This document shows, piece by piece, positions 1 through 8,202 of a DNA stretch of 57,211 bases. Position 1 is the first letter of the stretch; the number at the start of each line of letters is the position of its first letter. A program made the position numbers and the translations under genes. Origin of the DNA: Microbacteriaceae bacterium (GTDB lineage: Bacteria; Actinomycetota; Actinomycetes; Actinomycetales; Microbacteriaceae); assembly GCA_004297935.1 (NCBI GenBank), contig SCRE01000013.1, forward strand, positions 1 through 57,211, given 5' to 3'. A model generated the notes under the pieces. The model was not told where the DNA came from. It worked only from the letters and a program-made list of their open reading frames with translations, and did no database searches.

Positions 1-117
1 GCCTGCCAGGCGCCCCAGCAGAACGACGCCAAGCCGTTGCAACGTGCGGAAGTGGAGGTCGTGACCACCGGCAGCGCCCGTGGTCTGCGGGTTCGCCAGC
101 AGCCGGCCCGCCGGTGA
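1..117 (+). CDS. C-terminal end of an unknown protein (5' end outside window)
   Basis: Frame 1 is open from the first base to a TGA at 115-117, giving the last 38 codons of a gene that starts before the window. Third codon positions are overwhelmingly G or C, as expected for coding DNA in this genome, and this pattern disappears after the stop. The tail ends in a basic, glutamine- and arginine-rich stretch. No family can be recognised from so short a piece. Confidence 0.5.
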   Translation, partial: ACQAPQQNDAKPLQRAEVEVVTTGSARGLRVRQQPARR

Positions 118-972
118 CGGAGCGCCCGAGCCTTGGTTCCCACACTGGCACCGCCGCAGGCGCACCACAAGAGGTTGTGCTGACGGGCGTGCGTGGGGCA
201 ACGGTGCCGACGGCAGTTTCCCCCGCGCACCCCTTGCTCTTGTGTGAGTCGCCGGGTGGGCGTACGGTGCCGTCTAGTGACTGGGGTCGAATCGCGATCC
301 TGCCATCGCGTTGATGGTCGTCGAACCCGAATCGGCGAGCGTCTGCACATCCGGCCGACGCGCTGCACCGGAGACGCTATTTCAGAGCGCTCCACTGGTG
401 CGAACCCGACGGCACGCCTCGCAGACCGTTCGGCTTACGGGCACCCCTCCTGGATCGAGATGCGGTCTTGAGCATGTCTTCACGACCGTCCGAAAGGTGC
501 CCGTTGATCCTTAAAATGGACACGAGCGTTCAGACTGAATTGCGAACGCCGATCGGCGCGACACCCGATGCCCGGGACGATGCCGTCGTACATGGGTCAG
601 TCGAACCTCGTGGCCTGCTGTACGGCTCCTCGCGCACGAACGTCGCATCGAGCACCTGTCGGACCAAACCGCCTCGCCGTACAGCTGCACCGCCCTCTCG
701 GCGCTGGAGGCGTTCTCGGTGCGGGTAGTCGGCGCGAGGGCAGGCGCACGCGTGATGACCTCCGTCTCGTCGATGGGAGGCGCTTCGGCCGGAGCTTCGC
801 CCGACGTTCCATCTTCCGTCACATGCCGCCCTGGGCATGTGACGGAACCGCCGATCTCGGGGCGGGCGTACGCTTTGCAACGGTCGCAGAACGGGAACAA
901 AGAGGCGGCAGGTCGCTGAGCGAACCAGCAGAGTGACCAAGGATGCCCGGCCCAGCGCCGACAGTATCACTG
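118..972. other. 855-base stretch without a convincing gene
   Basis: Open frames exist on both strands but are short, overlap one another, are rich in Arg/Ser/Pro as random high-GC translation is, and lack ribosome binding sites or recognisable motifs. The only clear structure I see is the hairpin at 814-847. It could be decayed coding sequence between the partial gene on the left and the orphan gene on the right. Confidence 0.45.
814..847. repeat. Perfect 14-bp inverted repeat, 6-base loop
   Basis: The arm TTCCGTCACATGCC (814-827) is followed after six bases by its exact reverse complement (834-847). No T-tract follows on either strand, so it is not a standard intrinsic terminator. It lies about 125 bases beyond the stop codon of the orphan gene at 973-1815 and could fold at the 3' end of that transcript. 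A protein-binding site is the alternative. Confidence 0.6.
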
Positions 973-1815
973 TCACGAGTCGGCAACTGGGGTGAGTATC
1001 TCGAGGGTGAGCCCGGGGGATATGATCCGATTTCCGCCGGTGGCGAAGTCGGCGTCCACCTCATTGGAGATCTCGAAATCCGACACGCTGGTATTGATGG
1101 TGAGGGTGACCATGAACAGCACGCTGGCACCACCCGGAACGACCATCTGCGGGAAGGACAATTCAAACGAGGTGCCGGGGAAATTCTGCTCTGCGGAGCC
1201 GAAGTCGCCGAAGATGCCGCCGCCGTTGGCATCCAGGTCTGCGATGGGCACATACAACGTGCTTGCATAGCCTGGGTAGATGGACTGGTCCAGGCTGACG
1301 CCGGTCTGCGGGTCGGCCCCCCAGCCTCCGTTGCGCCACAACACCAGTGAGGCAGCGGCGTCGAGGTGAGTGTGATCTCCGCTGAAGAAGCCCTTGTTGG
1401 CACTCAGGACGCACTTCCCGGTGAGGATCATCACGCTGGCCACGTTCACCACCGCGTACGCCTGGCTCGGATTGACCCACAGGTAGTAGAAGACGAAGGC
1501 CCTGTTCTGGGTGGTCGCCGCGGTGTCGACAATCTGGATCCTGGCGAAACTCCCGAAGTCCACCAGCTCGGACTCGACCAAGACGTCGAGTTGGACATGC
1601 GGTTTGGTCTGCCAGATCAGGATCGGTTCGGGCAGCGTCACCACCATCGGGGTGAAGTCCGGATGGACCAGTTCGCGTGTCAACTCGCTGTAGCGGGTCG
1701 ATTGACTTTCATATCCGTACCGCTGAGGCGCTCGGGGGGCGACCAGGTCACCTGCCTTGATCCGGGCTGTGACACTCCCGGCAAACTCGCGTGTCGGGTG
1801 GAAATTCGCGGACAT
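973..1815 (-). CDS. Orphan protein of unknown function, 280 aa
   Basis: I do not recognise this protein. The frame extends upstream to 1866, but I chose the ATG at 1815 because GAGGGAGG lies six bases before it. There is no signal peptide, membrane segment or cysteine-rich motif. The C-terminal half is rich in Gly, Asn, Ser, Thr and alternating hydrophobic residues (e.g. LFMVTLTINTSVSDFEISNE), which suggests a beta-sandwich rather than an enzyme core. Codon use is less biased to G/C at third positions than the neighbouring dnaE2, so recent acquisition is possible. It lies downstream of dnaE2 on the same strand with a 288-base gap, so it probably has its own promoter. Function unknown; a binding or structural protein is only a guess from composition. 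Confidence 0.6.
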   Translation of the reverse strand: MSANFHPTREFAGSVTARIKAGDLVAPRAPQRYGYESQSTRYSELTRELVHPDFTPMVVTLPEPILIWQTKPHVQLDVLVESELVDFGSFARIQIVDTAATTQNRAFVFYYLWVNPSQAYAVVNVASVMILTGKCVLSANKGFFSGDHTHLDAAASLVLWRNGGWGADPQTGVSLDQSIYPGYASTLYVPIADLDANGGGIFGDFGSAEQNFPGTSFELSFPQMVVPGGASVLFMVTLTINTSVSDFEISNEVDADFATGGNRIISPGLTLEILTPVADS

Positions 1816-2103
1816 CCGAACCTCCCTCATGTCCGTCGCCGCTGCTGCGTTCAACCAATCATCCAAAGCGATGGACGATGTGCTCGGCCTTCATGATCCA
1901 CATGATCTCGTCGGTGTGAGGCCAGCGCAAACATCTACGCGCCGGACTGGGCGAACAGCGAGTACCGCCAGGCTACACGCGTCCCGTTGGGTGAGGCAAG
2001 ACGCCCCGTTGAGGTTCCCCATCTGACACAGCGGTCGGTCGGCGACATCACTATGGAAAGACGAAATAACTGCCATCCTTTGGCGAAAGTCGTAGGCAGG
2101 CAT

Positions 2104-5100
2104 TCATTGGAAGTCGCGGCTGCGCGTGTGCACGGTCAGTGGCAGCGATTCGAAGCGGTCGGCGACCAGGCTGATCACCCCCTCGGGCGAGCGCTCCAGG
2201 ATGCCGCGAATCACCATCGCGGGCGCCTCACGGGCGACGCGGCGATAGCGGTTCCATACTCCGACGCTGGAGATCACATTGAGCATGCCGGTCTCGTCCT
2301 CGATGTTGAGGAAGGTGATCCCTCCCGCCGTCGACGGGCGCTGCCGGTGGGTGACCACCCCGGCTACCTCGATCCGGCGACCAGGCTCTGCCGTCGTCAG
2401 CTGCTCGATCCTCAGCACGCCGCACGCCGCCAACGGTTCCCGCAGATGACGGAGCGGATGATCGCCCGGCGAGATCCCCGTCGCCCACAGGTCGTAGTTG
2501 GTCTGTTCCGCCGCACTCAACACGGGCAGCAACGGCGGTTGCACGGTAAGAGAGACGCCCGGCAGATAGTCACGCCTCTCCTGCGACGCCGGGCCGGCGT
2601 TCCACAGCGCTTCCCGGCGGGTCAGCCCCAGCGTTTCGAAGGCGCCGGCCGCTGCGAGCGCTTCGAGTTGTGAGGCGCTCAACTCGATCCGATGCGCAAG
2701 CTCTGCCATGTCCGTGTAGTCGCCGTAGGACTCCCGCTCGGCGACGATACGCTCGGCCAGCTTCTCGCCGATCGTGCTCACCCCGGCCAGCCCAAGCCGC
2801 ACAGCGTGGTTGCCGTCGCGGCGATGCGCGGCGGATGCATCCGGCGCCGTCCGATCGAACTTTTCCGGCACGGGTGGCTGCTCCCGATCCAGACAGCGCG
2901 CTTGCCCGGTTGCGGCAGGCTTTGCCGAGACTGACTTTGTCGAGACTGACTCTGTCGAGACTGACTCTGTCGAGACAGGCTCTGCTGGGGTTCCGTCCAC
3001 GAGCGGCTCGAGCGTTGCATGCACACCGGAGCGCAGAATGTCCACGTGACGCACCTGAACGCCGTGCCGAACGGCATCCGCTGTCAAGGATTGCGGGGAG
3101 TAGAAGCCCATCGGCTGCGCGTGCAACAGCGCGGCCAGGAACGCGGCCGGGTAGTGCAGCTTGAGCCAGGAGCTCGCGTAGACGAGCAGGGCGAAACTGA
3201 GTGCGTGGCTCTCGGCGAAACCGAAGTTGGCGAAGGCCTCGATCTTGTCGTAGATGCTCTGCGCATCGTCGTTCGAGATTCCTCGACTCGCCATCCCGGC
3301 GAAGATCTTCTCCCGAAGAGTGTCGATCTTCTCTTTGCCGCGTTTCGACCCCATCGCCCGGCGCAGCAGATCGGCGTCCTCGCCGGTGCAGTCGCCCACC
3401 GCCATCGCCATCTGCATGACCTGCTCCTGGAACAGCGGAACGCCCAGCGTGCGCTCCAGTACCGGCTTCAGATCTGAATGCAGGTAGGTCACATCCTCCA
3501 CTCCTGTCTTGCGCCGGATGAAGGGATGCACCGCACCGCCCTGGATCGGGCCGGGCCGGATCAGCGCCACCTCGATCACCAGATCATAGAACCGGCGCGG
3601 CTGCAGCCGGGGGAGGGTGCCCAACTGTGCGCGGCTCTCCACCTGGAACACGCCGACCGCATCCGCCCGGCAGAGCATGTCGTACACCGCGGACTCTTCC
3701 TGAGGAATGGTGCCGAGATCCCACCGCTCGCCGAAGTGCTCATCGACCAGGTTGAAGACGTACTGCAGTGCGGTCAGCATGCCGAGTCCAAGCAGGTCGA
3801 ACTTGACCAGGCCCATCCACTCGCAGTCGCCCTTGTCCCACTGCAGAACCGTGCGATCCTTCATCCGCGCGTGCTCGATCGGGCACACCTCGCCGATCGG
3901 CCGCTCGGTCAGCACCATGCCTCCTGAGTGGATGCCCAGGTGCCGCGGGGCGCGCATCAGTTCATCCGCAAGTCGGCCGATCGTGTCAGGAATGTCGAGG
4001 TCGCTCCAGGGGGTCCCGTCACCCCAGCGTTCCACCTGCCTGGAGAAAGCATCCTGCTGGCCGGGGCTGTGCCCGAGCGCTTTGGCCATGTCCCGGATCG
4101 CGTTCTTCGGGCGATAGCTGATGACGTTCGCCACCTGCGCAGCATTGCACCTGCCGTATTTGTTGAAGACATACTGGATGACCTCTTCTCGCCTGTTCGA
4201 GTCGAAGTCGACGTCGATGTCCGGCTCCTCGGGCCGTAGGCTGGAGAGGAACCGTTCGAACGGCAGGTCATGAAAGATCGAGTCGACTGCCGTTATTCCG
4301 AGCGCATAGCAGACCGCCGAATTTGCGGCGGATCCACGCCCCTGGCAGAGGATTCCGCGGCTCTTGGCGAATTGCACGATGTCGTGGACGATCAGGAAGT
4401 AGCCGGGGAAATCCTTGTCCTCGATGACGGCGAGTTCTTTCTCCATACGTTTTCGGACCGTGCCAGGGTCCGTGCCTGCGTATTTATCCGCGACTCCCTG
4501 CCGCACCAGCTCGCGCAGGTAGCTCATCGGCGTGTGTCCGACGGGAACATCCTGTTTCGGCAGTTTCGGGCGAGCGCTGCGCAGGTCGAAAGCCAGCGCA
4601 TCCGCCACCGTCACGGTGTTCTCTACGACTCCCGGGTATCGCGCGAAGAGACGGTCCATCTCGGCGCCGCTGCGCAGGTGTGCGGTTCCGGATGCCGGCA
4701 GGTAGCCGTCCAGCTCATCCAGGCTCCTGCGGGCGCGCACCGCGGCGACCGCGCTCGCCAGCCTGCGCTCACCCGGAGTCGCATAGTGCACGATGTTCGT
4801 CGCAACCGAGACCAGCCCCCTAGCCTCCGCGAGTGCGAACAACGCGTCATTGTGCGTGCTGTCCAATGGCGCGCCCGTGTCGAACAGTTCGACGACCACG
4901 TTGCCAGGCCCGAACAGGTCGATCAGCCGATCGAGCTGAGCGCCCGCAGCCGATGCACCGCCAGCCGCCAGCGCTCGGCGCACGTCGCCCTTGCGACATC
5001 CGGTCAGGATCAGCCACCGATCGTCTGCCGCGACGGCCAGCGCGTCCAGGTCGTACACCGGGCGACCTTTCTCGGCGCCGTCGGCGAGTTGCGCATCCGT

Positions 5101-5649
5101 AATGGCTCCGGCCAGCCGGTGATAGCCTTCCTCGCCCCGGGCGAGTACGAGAAGATGGCTGCCCTCCGGGTCGGCTTCGCCGTTCTGCGGCTTGCCCAAG
5201 CTCAGAGACAGTTCAGCGCCGAACACCGTCTTCACCGTGTGGCTGCCATCCGTGTTACTGCCGCTCGTGCTGCTGTCGGCGGTTGCGGCACCGCCGTAGG
5301 CTTCTGCCGCCTCGGCGAGGTGCACGACGCCGTACAGTCCATCGTGATCGGTGAGTGCGAGCGCGTGCAACCGCAGGCGGGTGGCCTCCTCGAACAGCTT
5401 CTCCGGATCGCTCGCCCCGTCGAGGAAGCTGAAATTCGAGTGCGCATGCAGTTCGGCGTACGGCACATACTCGCCGACGTCAGGATGGACCGGCTGCGCC
5501 TGATACGGATGCCGCTTCGAGGCTTTGGTCGGCCCGTCGCGGCTCTGTGCATCATGGTTCTGTGCTTCATGCAGCCCTCTCGGCCTGCTGCGATCGGAGA
5601 GCCGCCGTTCCAGATCCGACCAGGGGATCGGCGGATTATCCCAGCCCAT
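2104..5649 (-). CDS. dnaE2: Error-prone DNA polymerase DnaE2 (ImuC)
   Basis: C-family DNA polymerase alpha subunit of the translesion type, 1181 aa. The N-terminus (MGWDNPPIPWSDLERRL) resembles mycobacterial DnaE2. A PHP domain follows (YAELHAHSNFSFLDGAS near residue 65). The palm carries the catalytic aspartates in PDIDVDFDSNRREE (about residues 470-485), and the C-terminus has helix-hairpin-helix and OB-fold segments. In mycobacteria and Caulobacter DnaE2 is the polymerase of a mutasome in which ImuB recruits it to the beta clamp, causing damage-induced mutation. It is the third gene of the imuA-imuB-dnaE2 transcript, 56 bases after imuB. An in-frame 15-bp repeat (2921-2980) expands a Ser/Thr/Val linker just before the HhH region. 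Identification is secure. Confidence 0.97.
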   Translation of the reverse strand: MGWDNPPIPWSDLERRLSDRSRPRGLHEAQNHDAQSRDGPTKASKRHPYQAQPVHPDVGEYVPYAELHAHSNFSFLDGASDPEKLFEEATRLRLHALALTDHDGLYGVVHLAEAAEAYGGAATADSSTSGSNTDGSHTVKTVFGAELSLSLGKPQNGEADPEGSHLLVLARGEEGYHRLAGAITDAQLADGAEKGRPVYDLDALAVAADDRWLILTGCRKGDVRRALAAGGASAAGAQLDRLIDLFGPGNVVVELFDTGAPLDSTHNDALFALAEARGLVSVATNIVHYATPGERRLASAVAAVRARRSLDELDGYLPASGTAHLRSGAEMDRLFARYPGVVENTVTVADALAFDLRSARPKLPKQDVPVGHTPMSYLRELVRQGVADKYAGTDPGTVRKRMEKELAVIEDKDFPGYFLIVHDIVQFAKSRGILCQGRGSAANSAVCYALGITAVDSIFHDLPFERFLSSLRPEEPDIDVDFDSNRREEVIQYVFNKYGRCNAAQVANVISYRPKNAIRDMAKALGHSPGQQDAFSRQVERWGDGTPWSDLDIPDTIGRLADELMRAPRHLGIHSGGMVLTERPIGEVCPIEHARMKDRTVLQWDKGDCEWMGLVKFDLLGLGMLTALQYVFNLVDEHFGERWDLGTIPQEESAVYDMLCRADAVGVFQVESRAQLGTLPRLQPRRFYDLVIEVALIRPGPIQGGAVHPFIRRKTGVEDVTYLHSDLKPVLERTLGVPLFQEQVMQMAMAVGDCTGEDADLLRRAMGSKRGKEKIDTLREKIFAGMASRGISNDDAQSIYDKIEAFANFGFAESHALSFALLVYASSWLKLHYPAAFLAALLHAQPMGFYSPQSLTADAVRHGVQVRHVDILRSGVHATLEPLVDGTPAEPVSTESVSTESVSTKSVSAKPAATGQARCLDREQPPVPEKFDRTAPDASAAHRRDGNHAVRLGLAGVSTIGEKLAERIVAERESYGDYTDMAELAHRIELSASQLEALAAAGAFETLGLTRREALWNAGPASQERRDYLPGVSLTVQPPLLPVLSAAEQTNYDLWATGISPGDHPLRHLREPLAACGVLRIEQLTTAEPGRRIEVAGVVTHRQRPSTAGGITFLNIEDETGMLNVISSVGVWNRYRRVAREAPAMVIRGILERSPEGVISLVADRFESLPLTVHTRSRDFQ
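2921..2980. repeat. Four tandem 15-bp units inside dnaE2
   Basis: Units begin at 2921, 2936, 2951 and 2966, with consensus TCTGTCGAGACTGAC and a few substitutions in the outer copies. On the coding strand they specify a repeated Val-Ser-Thr-Glu-Ser linker at about residues 890-909 of DnaE2. The unit length is a multiple of three, so copy number can change without a frameshift. Confidence 0.85.
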
Positions 5650-5668
5650 GCGCTGCCCCCAGCTGTGT

Positions 5669-5713
5669 TGCCCACTCAGTGACTGCCCACTCAGTCGCTG
5701 CCCGCTCAGTCAT
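5669..5713. repeat. Three 15-bp units over the imuB stop codon
   Basis: Units start at 5669, 5684 and 5699 (TGCCCACTCAGTGAC, TGCCCACTCAGTCGC, TGCCCGCTCAGTCAT). The last one contains the real TGA stop of imuB (5706-5708); each of the other two carries a further copy of that TGA. They fill most of the gap between imuB and dnaE2 and so set the spacing between the two cistrons. Confidence 0.85.
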
Positions 5714-7280
5714 AACGCGCCTCCGCCCGCCAGCAGCGGCCCTCCAGCAGCAGGAGCCAGGCCATGCCGTCGGCATCGACGACATGGAAACGATGCGTGA
5801 CGCGCGCTTGCGCGGCATCCCACCACCGCTCGTCGATCGGCCACGGTCCTGCCCAGGTTGTGATCGGCCGGGCCTGATCCACCGAGCCGCGCAAGGAGAA
5901 CAGAGCCGGCTCACCCGTTATGACCCCCCGTTCGGTGACCTCGATCGGCCCACCATTCTCGGTGAACACCCCGACCGGTCGCGGCGGCGCAAAAACTGTC
6001 GCGGGCAACGCTGCGGGCAGGCTGCCCGGCCACGGCTGCCCGCGCGTGTCGACGACATCCTCCGGGGCACGATCGCCCCACGGAATGAGCATCTGCCGAT
6101 CTTGTAGCAACCGACCGCCACCGACCGCAGCGGTGAGCACCGCCTCGTGCCCGAGCATGCTCTGCACCCGGGAGAGCGCATGGTGGATGCGCTCATCCGG
6201 CCCGTCGCCCCACAGGCCGCTCTCGTGGTTGCCGATCGCATCCACGCTTTCGGGGATCACGATCACCTCGACGACGGGTGAGCGCAGGCCTGTTTCGGTG
6301 CTACCTGCGCCTTGCAACTGCCAGCGCACCCGATCGAGCACATCCGCCGCGGTGAACCATCGCGGATGCAACCATTGGCGTTCGGATGCCTCCCCGGATT
6401 CCGCCCGCAACCCCACGGTGATCGAGGTGCAGACCAGTCCGGCCTGTGTCAGGCCGGCAACGAAGGCATCCGCTGCCGAACGAAACCCGAAGGTCACTTG
6501 ATCCACCCTGTCCAGGCCCGGCTCAAACGTGACGGACCGTTCCAGGCTGCGCTGCGGCATCCGTGGCACCACCGTGCTCGTGTCCCGCCCACTCGCCAGG
6601 GCGTGCAGGCGTGTTCCCATCATGCCGAAGCGATCCTGAAGGGAAACCTCGTCGAGGGCCGCGACATCGCCGAGGGTGCGCACGCCCAGCTTCTGTAGCA
6701 GTGTTGTCAGGCTCGGGTTCTCCAGTGCCGCAACGGGAAGGGTGGCCAGAAAGCGTGCCGCCCCGCCGGGCTCGACGATCCCGATCGGGTCCGTGCCGGC
6801 GAGCCGGGCCGCATGCTCTGCGGCGAACGGTCCGTCTGCGATGCCTACGCGAGCATCGCAGATGCCCTGTTCGGCAAGCACTCCGAGCAGTGCCGACGCC
6901 GCCGGCCGTTCCCCGCCGTAGTACCGGCTCGGACCCCGCGCCCGAATCGCACAGATCCCCGGCCGGATCGACTGGACTCCAGGCATGAGTTGCTCGATCA
7001 CGGTGAGAACCGCCTCGAACGCCCTGCTGTCGCGCACGGCGTCATAGCGGAACACGGCGAGGTCGGCACAACGCGCCTGCGCCTCTCGCAGCCGCAACCC
7101 CCTGCGCACCCCGTCGCGGCGCGCACGGGCTGAGCAGGCGAAGACCCTGCCCTTTTCGATCACGGCGACGGAGACATCCTGCTCAGTCGATCCTGTCGGC
7201 GATCCCGGAATCGACCCCGCCTGTTGCAGCGCCCGCACCGGCCAGTCCGGACACCAGAGCACCATGGCACGCACGGTCAT
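5706..7280 (-). CDS. imuB: ImuB, catalytically dead Y-family polymerase-like protein
   Basis: A 524-aa Y-family-like protein. It begins MTVRAMVLWCPDWPVRAL and lacks the acidic metal-binding residues found at this place in active Y-family polymerases (DMDAFFASVE-type motif), as is normal for ImuB. The C-terminal third contains ESGLWGDGP, which fits the short hydrophobic beta-clamp-binding motif by which ImuB tethers the mutasome to the replication clamp. The known role is a hub that binds DnaE2, ImuA and the clamp during damage-induced mutagenesis. Its start overlaps the imuA stop by four bases (ATGA), so the two are translationally coupled. Its 3' end is embedded in the 15-bp repeat at 5669-5713. 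Confidence 0.93.
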   Translation of the reverse strand: MTVRAMVLWCPDWPVRALQQAGSIPGSPTGSTEQDVSVAVIEKGRVFACSARARRDGVRRGLRLREAQARCADLAVFRYDAVRDSRAFEAVLTVIEQLMPGVQSIRPGICAIRARGPSRYYGGERPAASALLGVLAEQGICDARVGIADGPFAAEHAARLAGTDPIGIVEPGGAARFLATLPVAALENPSLTTLLQKLGVRTLGDVAALDEVSLQDRFGMMGTRLHALASGRDTSTVVPRMPQRSLERSVTFEPGLDRVDQVTFGFRSAADAFVAGLTQAGLVCTSITVGLRAESGEASERQWLHPRWFTAADVLDRVRWQLQGAGSTETGLRSPVVEVIVIPESVDAIGNHESGLWGDGPDERIHHALSRVQSMLGHEAVLTAAVGGGRLLQDRQMLIPWGDRAPEDVVDTRGQPWPGSLPAALPATVFAPPRPVGVFTENGGPIEVTERGVITGEPALFSLRGSVDQARPITTWAGPWPIDERWWDAAQARVTHRFHVVDADGMAWLLLLEGRCWRAEARYD

Positions 7281-8035
7281 ACCACCGCCTCGAGTGTGCG
7301 CGGTGTCTCCTCGACCGCACGGATCGCATCATGCTCATCGGGCAGCCACAGTCGAACGCTGCGCGAACGACCGCCCCCTCCGCGACCGGATGCCACGACC
7401 GTCAGCTGCCGTGCAACCGGATAACCGTGACCCCAGCCGAGCCCATCCCAGCTGCTGGCCGCCACGGTGAGTCTCGCCTCACTGCGCGGCCAATCGCCGA
7501 GAGCGATCAGGGTTGCCTCCTTGCCGCGCAGACGCGCGCCCAGCCGCGCGGCATCCGCATCACTCACCCGAGAAGCGGGTCGGGCCACGACGACAGTCAG
7601 GGCATCGGCCAGTGCCGCGGTAACCGCGAACCAGTGCGTGCCGGGCTCCGGAATCAGCACGAGCCGCTCCAGGTCGATGCCGAACCGTGCGGCAGCCTCG
7701 ACCCCGAATTCGGGCACGCCGACGACCCCGCACCAGACACCGGATCGACTCGGCCCGGCCAGCAGCCCCATCACCAGGCTCATCGAATCGGCAACGGAGT
7801 AAACGACCCCGGTCTGCAGCGCCCCGCCCGGAAGAAGCGAAGCGAACGCGTCCAGCGTGCTCAGGGACGTGGTCTGCAGCTTCGTCCGCTGCAGCTGGGA
7901 GATGCGCGACCGCAGAGCCCGCACCCGATCCGACTCAGCGGCCGTCGACCCCGCCACCGCCACCGGCACCGGCACCGGCACCGCCCGCTCCACCGGCGGG
8001 CCGGGGGAGTCGAGCGCTGCGAGCGAGGAATTCAT
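7277..8035 (-). CDS. imuA: ImuA, RecA-like accessory protein of the translesion mutasome
   Basis: A 252-aa protein at the head of the imuA-imuB-dnaE2 operon. The middle (about residues 50-200) has the fold pattern of a degenerate RecA/SulA-like ATPase core without a strict Walker A motif, as in actinobacterial ImuA'. The N-terminal 30 residues include a Val-Pro-Val-Pro run encoded by GGCACC hexamer repeats (about 7961-7982). Start: ATG at 8035, exactly 6 bases after a -10-like GATCAT, so the mRNA is probably leaderless. A LexA palindrome lies in the promoter spacer, so expression should rise when LexA is cleaved. Position and operon structure make the assignment firm although sequence conservation in this family is low. 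Confidence 0.88.
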   Translation of the reverse strand: MNSSLAALDSPGPPVERAVPVPVPVAVAGSTAAESDRVRALRSRISQLQRTKLQTTSLSTLDAFASLLPGGALQTGVVYSVADSMSLVMGLLAGPSRSGVWCGVVGVPEFGVEAAARFGIDLERLVLIPEPGTHWFAVTAALADALTVVVARPASRVSDADAARLGARLRGKEATLIALGDWPRSEARLTVAASSWDGLGWGHGYPVARQLTVVASGRGGGGRSRSVRLWLPDEHDAIRAVEETPRTLEAVV

Positions 8036-8041
8036 TCCTCA

Positions 8042-8065
8042 ATGATCGAACATATGTTCGATCAT
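8042..8065. promoter_or_regulatory. LexA (SOS) box, perfect 24-bp palindrome
   Basis: The 24 bases are exactly their own reverse complement. The core TCGAACATATGTTCGA fits the actinobacterial/Gram-positive SOS box (CGAACNNNNGTTCG). It fills the spacer between a consensus -35 and the -10 of the imuA promoter, where bound LexA would exclude RNA polymerase. Confidence 0.93.
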
Positions 8066-8070
8066 GTCAA
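8042..8070 (-). promoter_or_regulatory. imuA promoter (TTGACA, 17 bp, GATCAT)
   Basis: On the minus strand TTGACA (8070-8065) is followed by exactly 17 bases and GATCAT (8047-8042). Six bases later comes the imuA ATG at 8035. The 17-bp spacing and the predicted start site on the A of ATG argue for a leaderless transcript. The spacer is LexA-box sequence. Confidence 0.75.
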
Positions 8071-8113
8071 TTGCCCGTACTGCACAGGCTCCCGCTCCGC
8101 CCCGGGGCAGGCT

Positions 8114-8136
8114 TTGTCGCTGACGCAGACTATCCT
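8114..8136 (+). promoter_or_regulatory. Probable PafBC-type DNA-damage promoter
   Basis: TTGTCGCTG (8114-8122), eight bases, then TATCCT (8131-8136). The PafBC-dependent RecA-NDp motif of mycobacteria is TTGTCRGTG-N8-TANNNT; this site has one mismatch (G to C at position 7) and the exact spacing. Six bases after the -10 is the ATG at 8143, so the transcript is predicted to be leaderless. pafB and pafC themselves are at 22.8-24.8 kb. Confidence 0.72.
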
Positions 8137-8142
8137 GCAATC

Positions 8143-8202
8143 ATGTGCGGATGTCTGAACGGTGCGATCGGAATCGAACTGATTACCGAGGGGGAGTGGT
8201 GA
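8143..8202 (+). CDS. 19-aa leaderless leader peptide upstream of UDG gene
   Basis: ATG at 8143 lies 6 bases after a TATCCT -10 element and opens a 19-codon frame (MCGCLNGAIGIELITEGEW) ending in TGA at 8200-8202. That stop overlaps the GTG start of the glycosylase gene (8199-8201), giving GTGA coupling. Its last codons also contain the GGGGGAG ribosome binding site of the downstream gene. Ribosomes loading on the leaderless end would therefore translate the leader and terminate on the glycosylase start. Whether the Cys-x-Cys pair matters or the leader is only a coupling device cannot be decided from sequence. Confidence 0.55.
   Translation: MCGCLNGAIGIELITEGEW

Noticed and set aside
814-847. 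Insertion-sequence end
   Set aside because: The arms are only six bases apart, no transposase frame is nearby and no target-site duplication is visible.
568-936. 122-codon plus-strand open frame
   Set aside because: Contains the 14-bp hairpin, has no supporting start signal or coding bias, and overlaps other equally poor frames.
4270-5682. 470-codon plus-strand open frame
   Set aside because: Antisense to the N-terminal half of dnaE2; composition is that of a shadow frame.
2921-5713. CRISPR-like or VNTR array
   Set aside because: The repeats are directly adjacent short units without spacers, found singly and with unrelated sequences; they are tandem duplications, not a CRISPR array.
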